A DNA stretch of 64,000 bases from NCBI RefSeq assembly GCF_905475465.1, contig NC_062254.1:454001-518000 (forward strand), written 5' to 3'. This document shows, one piece after another, positions 1-10,455 of the stretch. The stretch comes from Pieris napi. Taxonomy: Eukaryota > Arthropoda > Insecta > Lepidoptera > Pieridae. Position 1 is the first letter of the stretch; every line of letters begins with the position of its first letter. The notes below the pieces were generated by a model. The model saw only the letters and a program-made list of their open reading frames with translations, did not search any database and was not told the DNA's origin. The position numbers and the translations under genes were made by a program.

Positions 1-415
1 TAGCATATTATTTTTTAGATATATACTGAAAAAAAATACTTTTTTGGTTTAAACGCGTCACCACTCTTGTTAAACACGATACGTTCATTAACATGTAAAA
101 AAACATAAACAAATTTAATATGATAAAAAGTATTTTCTCATAAGTGTCTCGTGAGTTGCCGATAATAGTTCATATGTACTGAAAATTCAAGGTATGCTTA
201 GCCGTACCTGTCACTACTAATTCATACAATGCATAACCGGAAATCACATTAGCCAACTACGATATTCCTAAGATGGTAAAGACATCGGTTTTGTTTTGGC
301 TATGTATGGCAAAACATTGTCTGTTAAAATATTTATAATAACCTATTTATTTCAGATTATATTCACATAATTTACTTTTTTTTATTGTATAAATAATAAT
401 AATTTTCTTTATTAG

Positions 416-686
416 TTGAACGTCCAAAGTGCGACCAATGCGGGGGACTACAGCGCGGCCGGTGCGCTTAGTACGGGCTCGGCATCCTCCGGTGCGCACT
501 CGCCCGCCTCGCCGCCACATGCTCATGGGCTCCATACGGCCCACACAGCCCACGCAGCCCATGCGGCCCATACGGCACACGCGACTCACACGGCCCACCC
601 AACGCACTCGGCCCATTTGCACGCGCACCATGCGCATTCGCCAAGGTTGCGTACTAAGGAGGAGGAAGGAAGAGCTAGCGCCGATG
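416..686 (+). CDS. vg: vestigial, internal coding exon A (His/Ala-rich)
   Basis: This is the first vg exon visible in the window. A pyrimidine-rich tract and AG at 414-415 precede it, and GTAAG follows at 687. Read in phase 0 it gives 90 codons plus one base, which matches the two-base start of the next exon. The protein starts LNVQSATNAGDYSAAGALST, runs into a His-x-x repeat (about residues 38-70, with HTA, HAA and HPT triplets), and ends in a charged stretch, KEEEGRASADG. His/Ala-rich low-complexity tracts are common in insect Vestigial. The role of this tract is not known from sequence. It is not a start exon: there is no in-frame ATG and the acceptor is good. Upstream exons are therefore outside the window. 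The minus-strand and other-frame ORFs here are shadows of the GC-rich repeat. Exon identity is secure through the phase match to exon B. Confidence 0.85.
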
Positions 687-879
687 GTAAGCTTGTTAAC
701 TAAGCTGATGCATAGAATAATAGCGGAACAGCGGACTGAATGTGCCCTTTTTAATTTTGTGATTGAATATACTTTAACTCTAACCTGTTTCGCTAGTAAT
801 TTTATTTTCATGTTTGGTAACATTTGTTTTTCATAATTGTTATATATATTTTAGAAAAGATAGCTTGTAAATATACTTC

Positions 880-1258
880 GACTATGTATATGCGCGTTCT
901 TCCCACGAGAATGTAAGTGCGTGTTCCTATTTCACCATGCCTATTGCTGATAGAGGACAATTAATCTTTGTTTTTAATTTATTTTATTATTACTATTAGT
1001 AATTACTTAAGATGTCACGTGGAACATGTTGTAGTGGTTGCAGCTCCTTACAAACGTTGTGTAAAACAAAAAACTTGGCTATTAAAAGAGTGGCGGAGTG
1101 TTTATTGCCAGTTCTTCTCTTCCGTTCTACGCCCTTGATTTGAGAACTGGCAGTAAATGTAAAATTAGAAGCATTTCATATATATTTAATTTTTGATGTT
1201 CATAAGTGTATACTTTGTTACCTATATGAATAAATGACTTTGGATTTTTGAATTTTGA
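880..1258 (+). mobile_element. Non-LTR retrotransposon 3' end, family B
   Basis: Collinear with 41905-42225. Shared blocks include ACGAGAATGTAAGTGCGTG, GCTGATAGAGGACAA, TTGCCAGTTCTTCTCTT and CTACGCCCTTGATTTGAGAA. Both copies end in ATGAATAAATGA followed by TTTGA-type repeats, the simple tail of a lepidopteran LINE 3' end. It is non-coding and 5'-truncated. Confidence 0.75.
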
Positions 1259-1374
1259 ACTGTAGATATAGCCTTAAGGCTTAATGTATGATTTCACCAC
1301 ATCTCAATAATTAAGTAAATAACCTGCTTATATAATATTTAGGACAATATTGTAACTAACACAATAATAACCAT

Positions 1375-1428
1375 ATTGACCATTTGTTTAAATAAATAAA
1401 TAATTATTTATTTTTGCAAATGGTCAAT
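1375..1428. repeat. AT-rich perfect-arm hairpin in vg intron
   Basis: ATTGACCATTTG (1375-1386) is the exact reverse complement of CAAATGGTCAAT (1417-1428). The intervening AAATAAATAA and TTATTTATTT also pair, giving a near-complete 54-bp palindrome. Confidence 0.7.
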
Positions 1429-2002
1429 AAGGGATACTGATGTTTCACTGACGCCATTACTGCTTTTTTTTAAAGATTATCTACTGTTTAAAAGGAAGAT
1501 TAGGAGAAATTGAAAAATATGGTGAAGGGTTTTTACTATACGCCATACAAATACAAATATTGGAGCATTAACTAAACCAGCCTTAATTTTTATACTAAGA
1601 AATGTAAACAATTATTGTTTGAATTACTTAATAAAGCTTTAATAATAATGTCAAAGAGTGGGTAACACTAAGGTTTTATTAAAATTATGTTTACAAGTTT
1701 CATTTAAATGTAATATCCTTCTACTTAAATCATATTTCCCTTGCGTTTGATAACTATCTACTGGACATATTTATAAAGCACTCTTACACTAAACATTTAT
1801 TTTATTTATATAAGTATAAAACGTAATTAACTAGATATAATTACTAGATTACTTATTTTAAATATATATTTATTAAAATAAAAATAAACCAAAAGTTGTA
1901 ATGTCAAAAGAGATATCTATTAAAAAAAATTATAACTGCGTCTTAATATAAAACACATAGATCCCTTTGATTATTTTACTAATATATATTATGTATGCCC
2001 AG

Positions 2003-2164
2003 GCGGCGGCTCATCCGAGTCAGAGGGCGAATGTGCGGCGATTGGGCGTGCACGTGCGCAGTACGTCAGCGCCAACTGCGTGGTCTTCACGCACTACTCA
2101 GGCGACGTTGCAGCGGTCGTCGACGAACACTTCGCTAGGGCCCTTTCCATTGACAAGCCAAAAG
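2003..2164 (+). CDS. vg: vestigial, exon B: Scalloped/TEAD-binding (TONDU) core
   Basis: This is the diagnostic exon. The acceptor is AG at 2001-2002 and the donor is GTAATT at 2165. It contributes 2 nt, 53 codons and 1 nt. After an acidic lead-in (GGSSESEGE), the peptide QYVSANCVVFTHYSGD (window residues about 110-126), followed by VAAVVDEHFARAL, is the Vestigial/VGLL TONDU motif. In known structures this motif forms the beta-strand and alpha-helix that dock on the TEAD/Scalloped YAP-binding domain. The V-F-T-x-Y-x-G-D and V-D-E-H-F-x-R-A-L positions conserved across Vg and VGLL1-3 are all present. Vg is a nuclear cofactor that gives the DNA-binding protein Scalloped its wing-specific target choice. 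Exons A and C join in frame on either side. Confidence 0.97.
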
Positions 2165-2456
2165 GTAATTACAAAGGTAGAACAAATAGTATTATTTACA
2201 TATTTTCCAAAGTTGCTTCCACTCTTCAATATCTTTCGTTTGCTAAAATAAAAAACGAGTGTGTACTTCTGTACACGCGTTAGTTATACTTCTTTGTAAA
2301 ATTTGCAATTTGCAAAATTTTTATCTTTCGCCTTACGTTTGTAGAAAAAATGAGCAGGTTCTCTTCTGATTTAAGCCTTTCTTATTCTGGCCCGTTCTAT
2401 CCAGGCTAACAGCTTTTATAGACCAGTCATTATAGACATTCGAAATCGAAAATTTG

Positions 2457-3018
2457 ATAATAATTCCAAAAGTTTTCAAACTTCGGTCAAGTGAATGGTA
2501 CATTGGGACGACAATAAATCTCATTTTGCAACCTTGTCCGCAGTCCGGAACATTGTTAAAATTGCAATTAAATTAATTTTTTGCTGTATGGTCGTGAAAA
2601 AAATTCCAAAAGTTCTGCAAACTTGGGGAAGTTTTTGATATAATATTTCATATCACGTATAAAATTTGCAACCAACCTAAGTGTACGGAACATTTTTTGT
2701 TATTTATTTTATTTTCGATATATCTGTCAAATTTGCAGAACTTTTGGAACGTTTTCCTTCAGTTTAATAAAGAAAAACATTAATTTTTAATAACAAAAAA
2801 TGTTCCGTACACTTAGGTTGGTTGCAAATTTTATACGTGATATGAAATATTATATCGAAAACTTCCCCAAGTTTGCAGAACTTTTGGAATTTTTTTCACG
2901 ACCAAAACTTATTTTTAACAATGTTCCGGACCGCAGAGCAGGTTGCAAAATTTTATAGTTTGTTTTAATACCACTCCCGACCTTACATCAAAATTTGAAA
3001 ACTTTTGGAATTATAATG
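2457..3018. mobile_element. Nested fold-back element
   Basis: The core arms 2590-2704 and 2789-2903 are reverse complements over about 115 bp with one obvious mismatch (TTTTTGAT versus TTTTCGAT). Weaker outer arms extend to about 2520 and 2960, and a further outer pair is TAATTCCAAAAGTTTTCAAA near 2463 and its complement near 2995. The motif TTCCAAAAGTTCTGCAAA recurs on both strands (2606, 2733, 2873). This suggests a non-autonomous DNA element. No transposase is seen. Confidence 0.75.
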
Positions 3019-3412
3019 AATTAATTGTCTTGACTGACTGGACTATTAACTTGACGTTCCCTCTTACTCTTTCCTTCCCTTGGATAACAATCTAATACGT
3101 ATTATGTCCATTTTCCTTTTTTTTACTTCTTTTCCGTCCATTTTATTTCCTTGTTGTTTTGGAACGTACTTTTGTCTATTTCTGTATTCTTGTAGTCGTC
3201 CTTATCATGTAATTTTATGTTTAGTATACTCCATGTTTTGCTACAAAATGTTAATTAATAGTACTAATCCATAGTAGAAGCAGAAAGATATCTAAATGAA
3301 AAATAAGTACCAGTTTCTTTGAATACAGACTTCAAAGGAACATATATTAATTCCTTATAATATAACCACGCCACTCTAAAGCGTATAGCGTCTTTGTAAT
3401 GGTTATTAAATG

Positions 3413-3672
3413 GACGCAATAACCCTTTTTAGGTCGGGACCTCAGATTTGTATACGTTTCATGATCATATGTCAGTCTAATAGCCAAGTATGTGATCACT
3501 CCTGTGCCAGAAACACGCCGTCGACTTTTTGGGTCTAAGACAAGCCGGTTTCCTCACGATTTTATCACCGTTCGAGCGAATGTTAAGTGTGCACATAGAA
3601 AGAAAGTCCATTGGTGCACAGCTGGGGATCGAACCTACGACCTCAGGGATGAGAGAGGCGCTGAAAGCCATC
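3413..3672 (-). mobile_element. tRNA-derived SINE copy 1
   Basis: Read on the minus strand, it has the family's B box within CGTAGGTTCGATCCCC, followed by GCACCAATGGACTTTCTTTC and ending near AGGTCCCGACCTAAAAAGGG. It sits in a vg intron, antisense to the gene. Confidence 0.85.
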
Positions 3673-5082
3673 AATGCAAATATACCTATACTTAGACTCA
3701 ATTTATTTGTGACCAATATAGGATTAAAATGCACCCCTAGTTATAGATTATCAAAAAAAATAACATTGATTCTGCGCCATTCATACATGAAAAGCTATAG
3801 GCGATTGCGCGTGACATTATGGTTCTCACGCGTGACGGCAGAGATAATATTATTCCGCAGGTGTCGCGCAACTTTACGGCTCACAAAAACAATACGTCAT
3901 GCAATAAACATACAGGATCAATCGCTTCACGCGAATATTACGTATTATTACTAGCTTTTACTCGCACTTTTGTGGTTCACTGAGTGTAAATGAAACGTGT
4001 ACGTAATGTATAAACTTAGCACGTGCAATGTTCGTTATTTGGTGACACATAATTTCAGTCTTCTTCATGAGTGACACTTCATGACACAAGTGACAAACGA
4101 ACATAGTGTCAAAACATTATTGAACACTAAGACTGTTAAAGAACATTACCTCAGTTTAAGCTGTTCATTAGTATCGTAGAAACTTAAGTCAACATAATAT
4201 TAGATACTTATTAATTATTATCCATAATAATTATTATTGTAAAGGCTAGATTGTAATTCATGTAATGTCGCACTATCTTTTGAAAACTTTAATTGTAGAA
4301 TAAAAATCGTGACTACTAACAATGGTACAAATGTTTCTCCACTTGTTCCACGCCCTTTTGATAAGGTGTCTAACGTAAATCTATCCTTATCAAAATCTTA
4401 AAGCAAACAGTACAGTATAAATACACCGTATTCAATATTTACTTACTACTTTAATATTTACGAAATATAAAATAGTTTTAAATTATTGCTTTTGTAATAT
4501 TTATAATTGTAAATATTGTTATGTATAAAGAGATATCTCCTACTATTAAAGGAATAATCATAAAATAAATTACAATAAACAATTTACTCAATAAACGTGA
4601 ACTATTGTGCAAAAGGTTTTATAAACAAAGTACATAAAGTTGCAACTGCTCAATCTGCTCAACTGCTGTTGGGGCAGAACTCTGTAACTCAGAAGATTGT
4701 AAAATGAAACGATAGCGCAATTCGCTCAATCGTGATTGGTCAACAGTCTTTGGTCCAGACACGCGCCATTGTTTTGTCTTTTGACATTCCAACTCCGAAC
4801 GGCCAGAATTAAATAATGTGTTAATAGGAGTAATATATACTATATGCAGCCAAGGCGCGTTTCTACTTACTCAATGAATAATGTGATTGTGTATGGCCAT
4901 TGCCCATATATAGGATGATTATGATTACATCATTAATTGCCCGTAATTATACCCGTGGCGCGACATTCTTCGTATTGATTACATATTTATAAGAGAATTT
5001 TGGTATAATATCGCTTATTTTTTATATCACAATTTGATTCAGCAATTGTTGGGCGTTTATGTACGTGAACCATTGGAAGATA

Positions 5083-5357
5083 GGCAGCTGAGTTTCATCA
5101 TCAGACGTCGAGGCAGAATACAAAATTCTAACCGTATCACTTTGAGCGTTTTTCAAGACAGTACCTACCACCAGCTGTATAGCCCACTGAAGTATTTCCG
5201 AACCAATTCGACTTAGGGTCCTTCAAGAAAAGAGCGTACCAATTTTTATAAGGCCGGAAATGCCTTTGCGAGACCTCTGGCATTGACCGTCCATGGGCGG
5301 CGATATCACTTAACATCAGCCTTCTGCCCGTTTGCCCCCTGTTCCAAAATAAAAAAA
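5083..5357 (+). mobile_element. LINE family A 3' fragment
   Basis: Matches the 3' part of the element at 36207-37002: TATTTCCGAACCAATTCGAC, TTAGGGTCCTTCAAGAAAAG, then CCATGGGCGGCGATATCACTT and a short A-rich end. It is degraded between 5110 and 5190. Confidence 0.75.
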
Positions 5358-6329
5358 GGCAATTTCGCTACTGAATACGATAATTAAAAATTACACTAAG
5401 ACTATGCATAGTATCATTTAACATATATTTCTTTCTAAATACAGAAATACACTAACAATGCTAAATCGCTCACTGTATATATTAGTAAGTACCTGTAGAC
5501 TTTTGTTACGTAATCCTGATTGGTGTTTGGTATTCGGTCCACGTCTGAAGACGCGGTAACCTCTCCCCCTGGTAATAAATTATCGCCAAATCAAATTACT
5601 TTTCAATCGTTTAATTAATTGAAGTTGTGTTGTAGGTACATCAGAGTTATCTATTAAATAAAAACTGTTAATATTAATTTTATATAGGTACCTACTCTTT
5701 CCATAACTGCGCAATTAATTGTATTTATTATATTATAACTAAAACTTAAATTACAAATCATAATTGGACAAGTGAGTATATCCTATCTATGAATTCGTGT
5801 TACCCTAAGGAATATATTGAATTCATATATCCAAATAAGATCCACCTTCTATTATGTCAGGTTGGTTAATTATATATTATATATTTAATTTTAATAATTA
5901 TTAAATTAATAAATTAAATTGCAACTTTGCTTTGCTAAGTAAAATAAGGCTTCGTTAAATGTACTAGGAGCACAGAGTGTGTGAAGAGTTCGGACTTTAG
6001 AATGTAAAGTATGCGGCGGGTGGTAGCGTCCAGTGATTCCGAGTATCGATCACACCTGGCTCGCCCTGTTCTTTGGGCTAAGCATTGAACCTACGTGTGA
6101 GAAAAAGCGCTGTATAACATTGTTTTCAAGCGCTTTATATCATTACGCTTCTAAAAATTAATATTATTGATAGTTATGTACAAGCGTACAATTACTTTAT
6201 AAATATTCAAAAAATTAAATTTTCGCATAGTCTGTCTATATAGCATTTTAGCTTTGCCATTTAAAAACTTTAAAAGTATATATATATAATCTTGTAAGCT
6301 TTAACTTTAAAACAGCACAGAGAGCAAAG

Positions 6330-6560
6330 CGCTAAGTTGCTACGCTTAGGACTCGTTTTCCCTCCCGTCCATCACAATACCGCGAACCGCTCGCAAAAAG
6401 TAGAAGTACTTCGTAGAAGCGCTGTTCCCGGGAATAACCCACTAGATAAATCAGTCTGCCTTAATTAAACTCCGTTTTAATTGCGGGAATAGAGCCTCCC
6501 TCGGTACAACCACACCCTCCGAAGTTATAGCTACCTGGTACCTACATAGTTATAACACGG
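6330..6560. promoter_or_regulatory. GC-rich repeat-free intronic patch (candidate enhancer)
   Basis: This stretch is markedly less AT-rich than its surroundings and matches no other sequence in the window. It contains CCTTAATTAAACTCCGTTTTAATTGCGGG, here noted only for its TTAATTAA and TTTTAATTG homeodomain-type cores. A regulatory role is inferred from composition and position only. Confidence 0.25.
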
Positions 6561-7609
6561 GCGGACACTTCATTTGCCTGCGTATTGTGCTCGTTCAGCT
6601 ATACCCCGTTGAGTTTATTGAATTAAGTCACAGACTCGCTCGATTCCAGTAGTTCATAGTCTATTTCAATGAGTATAGAAATATATTTCATAGTAAATTT
6701 GTAGGTAGGTACATTATAATAATTTTAGTTTTCTCCGATTTTCTGCGAATCAATTTAATTTCTAAGATTTAAATTCCTCATGTTGATTCGCAATGCCACA
6801 ATGACGCAATGCGACCGGTCCCGATTAAAAAGTAGGTCGTATGTGGAGGACATATCTGCGATTAGATCGGAAAAGGGCCCATTACTTAAACGCTGGCCAA
6901 AGGAGCCGCCCGGCAAAAACTTAGCACTCTCGGCTTTGTCAAGTTTTGTGCCGAATGTGCCGGACGGAAAAAAGCCGTACTGCCGGCCGCTAATGACGAG
7001 AGTGTTCGTGATACTATTCGGTGCGAATACATTACTAAAACATTATAATTCCTTCTTTTGTCTTAACGATTTAACAGTATTCCGCTTTAGATTCCTTGCT
7101 TTGATTCCGTGTACTTGTAATTAGCTTCCGAGAAGGGTTCCGATGTTTTGACATTTGCGATATGGAATGCTGAACGATAAGAATTCGTTAGCAATTGAAA
7201 CCTTATGTTTACCTGTTATTTCTTTTAGTGTTTTCTACTTCACTCTGTGGCATGAGTGTGTTTGGATAAAAAGATCTCCGTCCTTTGTATAGTAGATATT
7301 CAGTCGTGTAAAAACTTAACAGCGTATTATTAATAGGCAATAGTTAATAGTATTAAAAAGCCGCTTTTGGATCAATGTAGATAAGTTTTAATTTGGTATT
7401 TCGATAAGTAAAACTGTTTTTTAAAATCTCTTCCTATAGGTACAAAGTATGTTTCAACGCATATCATTTAGAAGAATCAAAAGTCAACAAAACATTCATC
7501 ATTTGCATATATTTATAAGGGTTTACTTGCTAGACAAAAAGCTAGTTTTTATATACGTAGATAATACCTAAAGCTAAAAGTAAATAGGTAAATTCCTAAA
7601 TGTGATTTA

Positions 7610-7860
7610 AGTAGAGGGCGCATTATGTACGTGCGGGCGCTCCCACGGCTCGCATTCCGAGAACGCAGCCTTATTTTATTGTCCCATCGGAACAGAGACT
7701 CGCCTTTGATCTCTTATCTCATCTCTGTATAGTGTCAACTCGTTCTATACCTAATAGTGTTTATTTTTACCACAACGAAACAATCCGGCCGCAGCCGCCA
7801 TTCTTTTGCTTTTTACACGATCGACTCGGCTTCTATGTACGTCCCGCACTGGGTTTACTT
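7610..7860. promoter_or_regulatory. GC-rich intronic patch with TEAD-like and Pho-like motifs (candidate enhancer)
   Basis: A repeat-free patch in the intron after the TONDU exon. It contains CATTCC (7653-7658, the TEAD/Scalloped core), CGGCCGCAGCCGCCATTC around 7785-7803 with a GCCAT core, and TTATC/GATAAG-type sites. These motifs are short, so this is a weak inference, but vg is known to autoregulate with Scalloped. Confidence 0.3.
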
Positions 7861-7997
7861 TTCTCCGCTGTTAATTAGCACTTAATATTCTAGAAATAGA
7901 TTTATCTGAATCGATCAGTATATAAATGTAATTCATATGGAATATTATTGTATTTTTGCAGGCTAAGTCTATATAGCAATGCATAAGGGATAGCGCT

Positions 7998-8245
7998 TTT
8001 TTTTGCGTTATAGAAATATTTATTTACAGCATACATGCTATACAATAAAGACTAAATGTTCACATAGTAATAATAATAAAATAAAAATTAATAAACAGAA
8101 AATTTAAACAAATTTATAAAGTTTGGTCCCTGCGGCACTGTATCTTTAACACTGGTAGCAGTTCCTCACTGTATTGCGATACTTATTCGTTGAGCGAGGA
8201 GAGCACCAGCTCTGGGATCACTGGTGCTGTCTTCCAGAAGCCATC
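7998..8245 (-). mobile_element. LINE family C 3' end with poly(A)
   Basis: On the minus strand the sequence runs CCAGAGCTGGTGCTCTCCTC, then AGTATCGCAATACAGTGAGG, GGGACCAAACTTTATAAATT, AATAAATATTTCTATAACGC and a short A run. Related copies lie at 10686-10830 and 51607-51722. Confidence 0.7.
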
Positions 8246-8619
8246 TTAAATCTTAAATTAGCCGTAGCCGCCTGTGCACTTAAAACCCACGCTCCAAAAA
8301 AATCCAATTAAAAAAATTAAATATCTTTCATTCTTTCATTCTGGGGCAGAATTGGATACCCATGTTGTTTCTCCCCACCAATGGTTGCTTAAACCGAGCG
8401 ACACCAAAGACTACACTGTATATTTTATTTTCATTGTAACTACTGCTTTATTTTTATCATTATAAACACTATTAAATACATAAACTATTGACTGTGATAC
8501 TTAGGAATAACGTAGATTGATTGAAAATATTAATGGCGGTTCACGGATGCAGTTTCATTTAATAGTATCGTCTGCAAAGTAGTATATCACTAAATTGTAT
8601 CCGGTGCAGTAGCAGTAGG

Positions 8620-8896
8620 TAGTCTTGGCCTGGTTGGCTTAGCATTCCACCTCATCCCTGAGGTCTTGCGTTCGAATCACGGATTTGCACCAATAGAATT
8701 TGTGTTCCAATGCGCAATAAGCACTTGCTCCGACGGCGAAGGCAAACATCGAAGGAAACCAGCGTTGCTCAAACCCAAATATCCATGGCATGTCAGACTC
8801 AGAAGGCTGTTGTCTGTACTGTACTTGTCTATAAAATAAAAAAGAAACTAACGCTATCTGAAGCCAAAATCCATTTAGTGTTATAGCGCCACTCTA
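8620..8896 (+). mobile_element. tRNA-derived SINE copy 2 (divergent)
   Basis: Contains TTGGCCTGGTTGGCTTAGC (A-box region) and CTTGCGTTCGAATCACGG (B-box region), with the family end ATAGCGCCACT. It is more diverged than the other copies and may be an older subfamily. It lies head to tail with copy 3. Confidence 0.7.
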
Positions 8897-8913
8897 TTAT
8901 TATTAGTATCGTT

Positions 8914-9213
8914 TAGCAGTATTGGCCTAGAGGCTTCAGCGTGCGACTCTCATCCCTGAGGTCATAGGTTCGATCCCCGGCTGTGCACCAATGGACTTTC
9001 TTTCTATACGCGCATTTAACATTAGCTCGAACGGTGAAGGAAAACATCGTGAGGAAACCGATTTGTCTTAGACCCAAAAAGTCTACGGCGTGTGTCAGGC
9101 ACTGGAGGCTGATCATATTTGTCTATTAGACTTAAAAATGATCATGAAACAGATTCAGAAATCTGAGGCCAAGACCTAAAGAGGTTGTAGCGCCATTGAT
9201 TTATTTTTTATTT
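8914..9213 (+). mobile_element. tRNA-derived SINE copy 3 (near full length)
   Basis: Starts AGCAGTATTGGCCTAGAGGC, has B box ATAGGTTCGATCCCCGGCTG, then ACGGTGAAGGAAAACATCGT, and ends GGTTGTAGCGCCATTGATTT with T-rich sequence. A good reference copy for the family. Confidence 0.9.
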
Positions 9214-9833
9214 ATCGTTTAGCGAATAACGCAAATTTATTAATTCGCTCCATACAATTTTGCACCTTCATAGGTTTATAAGTAACAGTTACCCCAGTCC
9301 ACTTAAGCCGTGTCACAATTACCAGAAAACAAGAAAAAGATTCATAGAAACGGAAGCAAGAAGCTCTTAGTTAGATATTTTTTATAGTTTTTCGCACGTA
9401 GTTAGGGGAATGTCACGCATTACACGTCATTTACTTCATTAGTTGAGACGGACGCCTCGTTAAATTACTTTTTACACAATAATTACGTTTTCAGAATTAA
9501 ATTTGTCAGCAATAGACATTGCTTAGGTGAAGGAAATGGAGAAAAAGGGTGTATGATGCGGTAGGATATTTTTTATTAGTTCTTAATGATTGCGATATGG
9601 TTTAATTATAAGATTATTGGAAACGTTACGTGTATATTGTATATTACGATATGTCTAGCATCGCATCATCAAATATCTCTTTGCAAACATATTTTATTCA
9701 TCGTCAGAAGAAATAGAAGATAGTATCTTAACTTATTTTTAATAAAAATATAATTAAGAAAACTATCTAGGTACTTCAGAATTTTTGATATACCTAGTTT
9801 TATGAGGGTGGTATTACAAATAAAATGAATAAA

Positions 9834-10140
9834 GCAGTGGCGCTAAAACCTTTTTAGGTCTGGGCCTCAGATTTCCGTGTTCATCTGTTTCATGATCTAA
9901 TAGGCAAGTAGGTAGGATCAGCCTCCTGTGCCTGACAAAAAGTCGACTTTTTGGCTCTAAAGCAAGCCAGTTTCCTCACAATGTTTTCCTTCACCGTTCG
10001 AACGAATGATCTGATGACTTTATTTCTATTTGCGCATTTAAGCGCAAATAGAAATAAAGTCCATTGGTGCACAGCCGGGGATCGAACCTACGACCTCAGG
10101 GATGAGGACGCGCGCTGAAGCCATTAAGCCAACACTACTC
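9834..10140 (-). mobile_element. tRNA-derived SINE copy 4 with internal inverted duplication
   Basis: A full-length minus-strand copy. Relative to its sister copies it contains an extra 20-bp arm (10016-10035) that is an exact inverted copy of the adjacent SINE segment 10042-10061, separated by the loop ATTTAA. It ends only about 195 bp before vg exon C. Confidence 0.9.
10016..10061. repeat. Perfect 20-bp inverted repeat, 6-nt loop, within a SINE
   Basis: GACTTTATTTCTATTTGCGC (10016-10035) is exactly complementary to 10042-10061. Other SINE copies have only the right arm (GCGCACATAGAAAGAAAGTCC type), so the left arm is a secondary inverted copy. Confidence 0.9.
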
Positions 10141-10334
10141 TTGAGGCATGAAGGTGGTATTATCCCATAGAATGAAACAATTCGTTTCAATACTAAAATA
10201 GGCAAACAGAAATACGCCGTTAGAATTGTGTGTATTATTATTTCAACTGAACAGTGCATAGCGATTTCTTGTTACATTATATTAAATACACAAATAAGTT
10301 ATAATTTTAATTAATTTGTATAATGTTGTTATAG

Positions 10335-10455
10335 AGGCTGTCCCGATGGCATCGCGCAACCTTCCCGCGTCGTTCTTCAACGCGGCGGCGTCGGCACCTT
10401 CGTGTTCAGGCCTTGATCTCTACGAATATGACCCTTGGCATCAACATTATGCTGG
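10335..10455 (+). CDS. vg: vestigial, exon C: second TEAD-contact-like segment
   Basis: The acceptor is AG at 10333-10334 and the donor is GTAAG at 10456. The exon has 2 nt, 39 codons and 2 nt, and the split Glu codon joins it to exon B. The peptide contains PMASRNLPASFFNAAA (window residues about 148-163), which aligns by eye with the M-x-x-R-x-F-P-x-S-F-W-N segment that follows the TONDU helix in Vg and VGLL2/3. That segment acts as an omega-loop-type second contact on TEAD. Here Leu replaces the usual first Phe, and Phe replaces Trp. The C-terminal half (GLDLYEYDPWHQHYA) is typical of insect Vg. Using the alternative AG two bases downstream would break the frame. Confidence 0.93.

Larger units (their letters stand above)
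687..2002 (+). other. vg: vg intron between exons A and B
   Basis: The intron is 1,316 bp with GT-AG borders. It contains a LINE 3' end (880-1258), an AT-rich hairpin (1375-1428) and otherwise low-complexity AT-rich sequence with no other recognisable content. Confidence 0.85.
2165..10334 (+). other. vg: vg intron between exons B and C (8.2 kb)
   Basis: This long intron lies directly downstream of the TONDU exon. It carries a fold-back element (2457-3018), SINEs (about 3413, 8620, 8914 and 9834), LINE remnants (5083-5357, 7998-8245) and two repeat-free GC-rich patches (about 6330-6560 and 7610-7860). Stretches 3960-5080 and 9215-9830 are AT-rich with nothing recognised. Confidence 0.85.

Noticed and set aside
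347..823. 158-codon minus-strand frame over vg exon A
   Set aside because: Met/Arg/Val/Gly-rich shadow of the His-x-x repeat; the + strand exon has correct splice sites and phase.
429..836. 135-codon + frame starting at 429
   Set aside because: Alternative frame of exon A that crosses the GTAAG donor into the intron and does not join exon B in frame.
5860..5925. AT-only palindromic stretch near 5.9 kb as a replication origin or MITE
   Set aside because: Low-complexity A/T composition explains the self-complementarity; no defined ends.
8914..9010. tRNA gene suggested by A- and B-box-like motifs
   Set aside because: Part of a roughly 300-bp element repeated about 18 times with a LINE-like 3' end; cloverleaf arms do not form well. 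Treated as a SINE.
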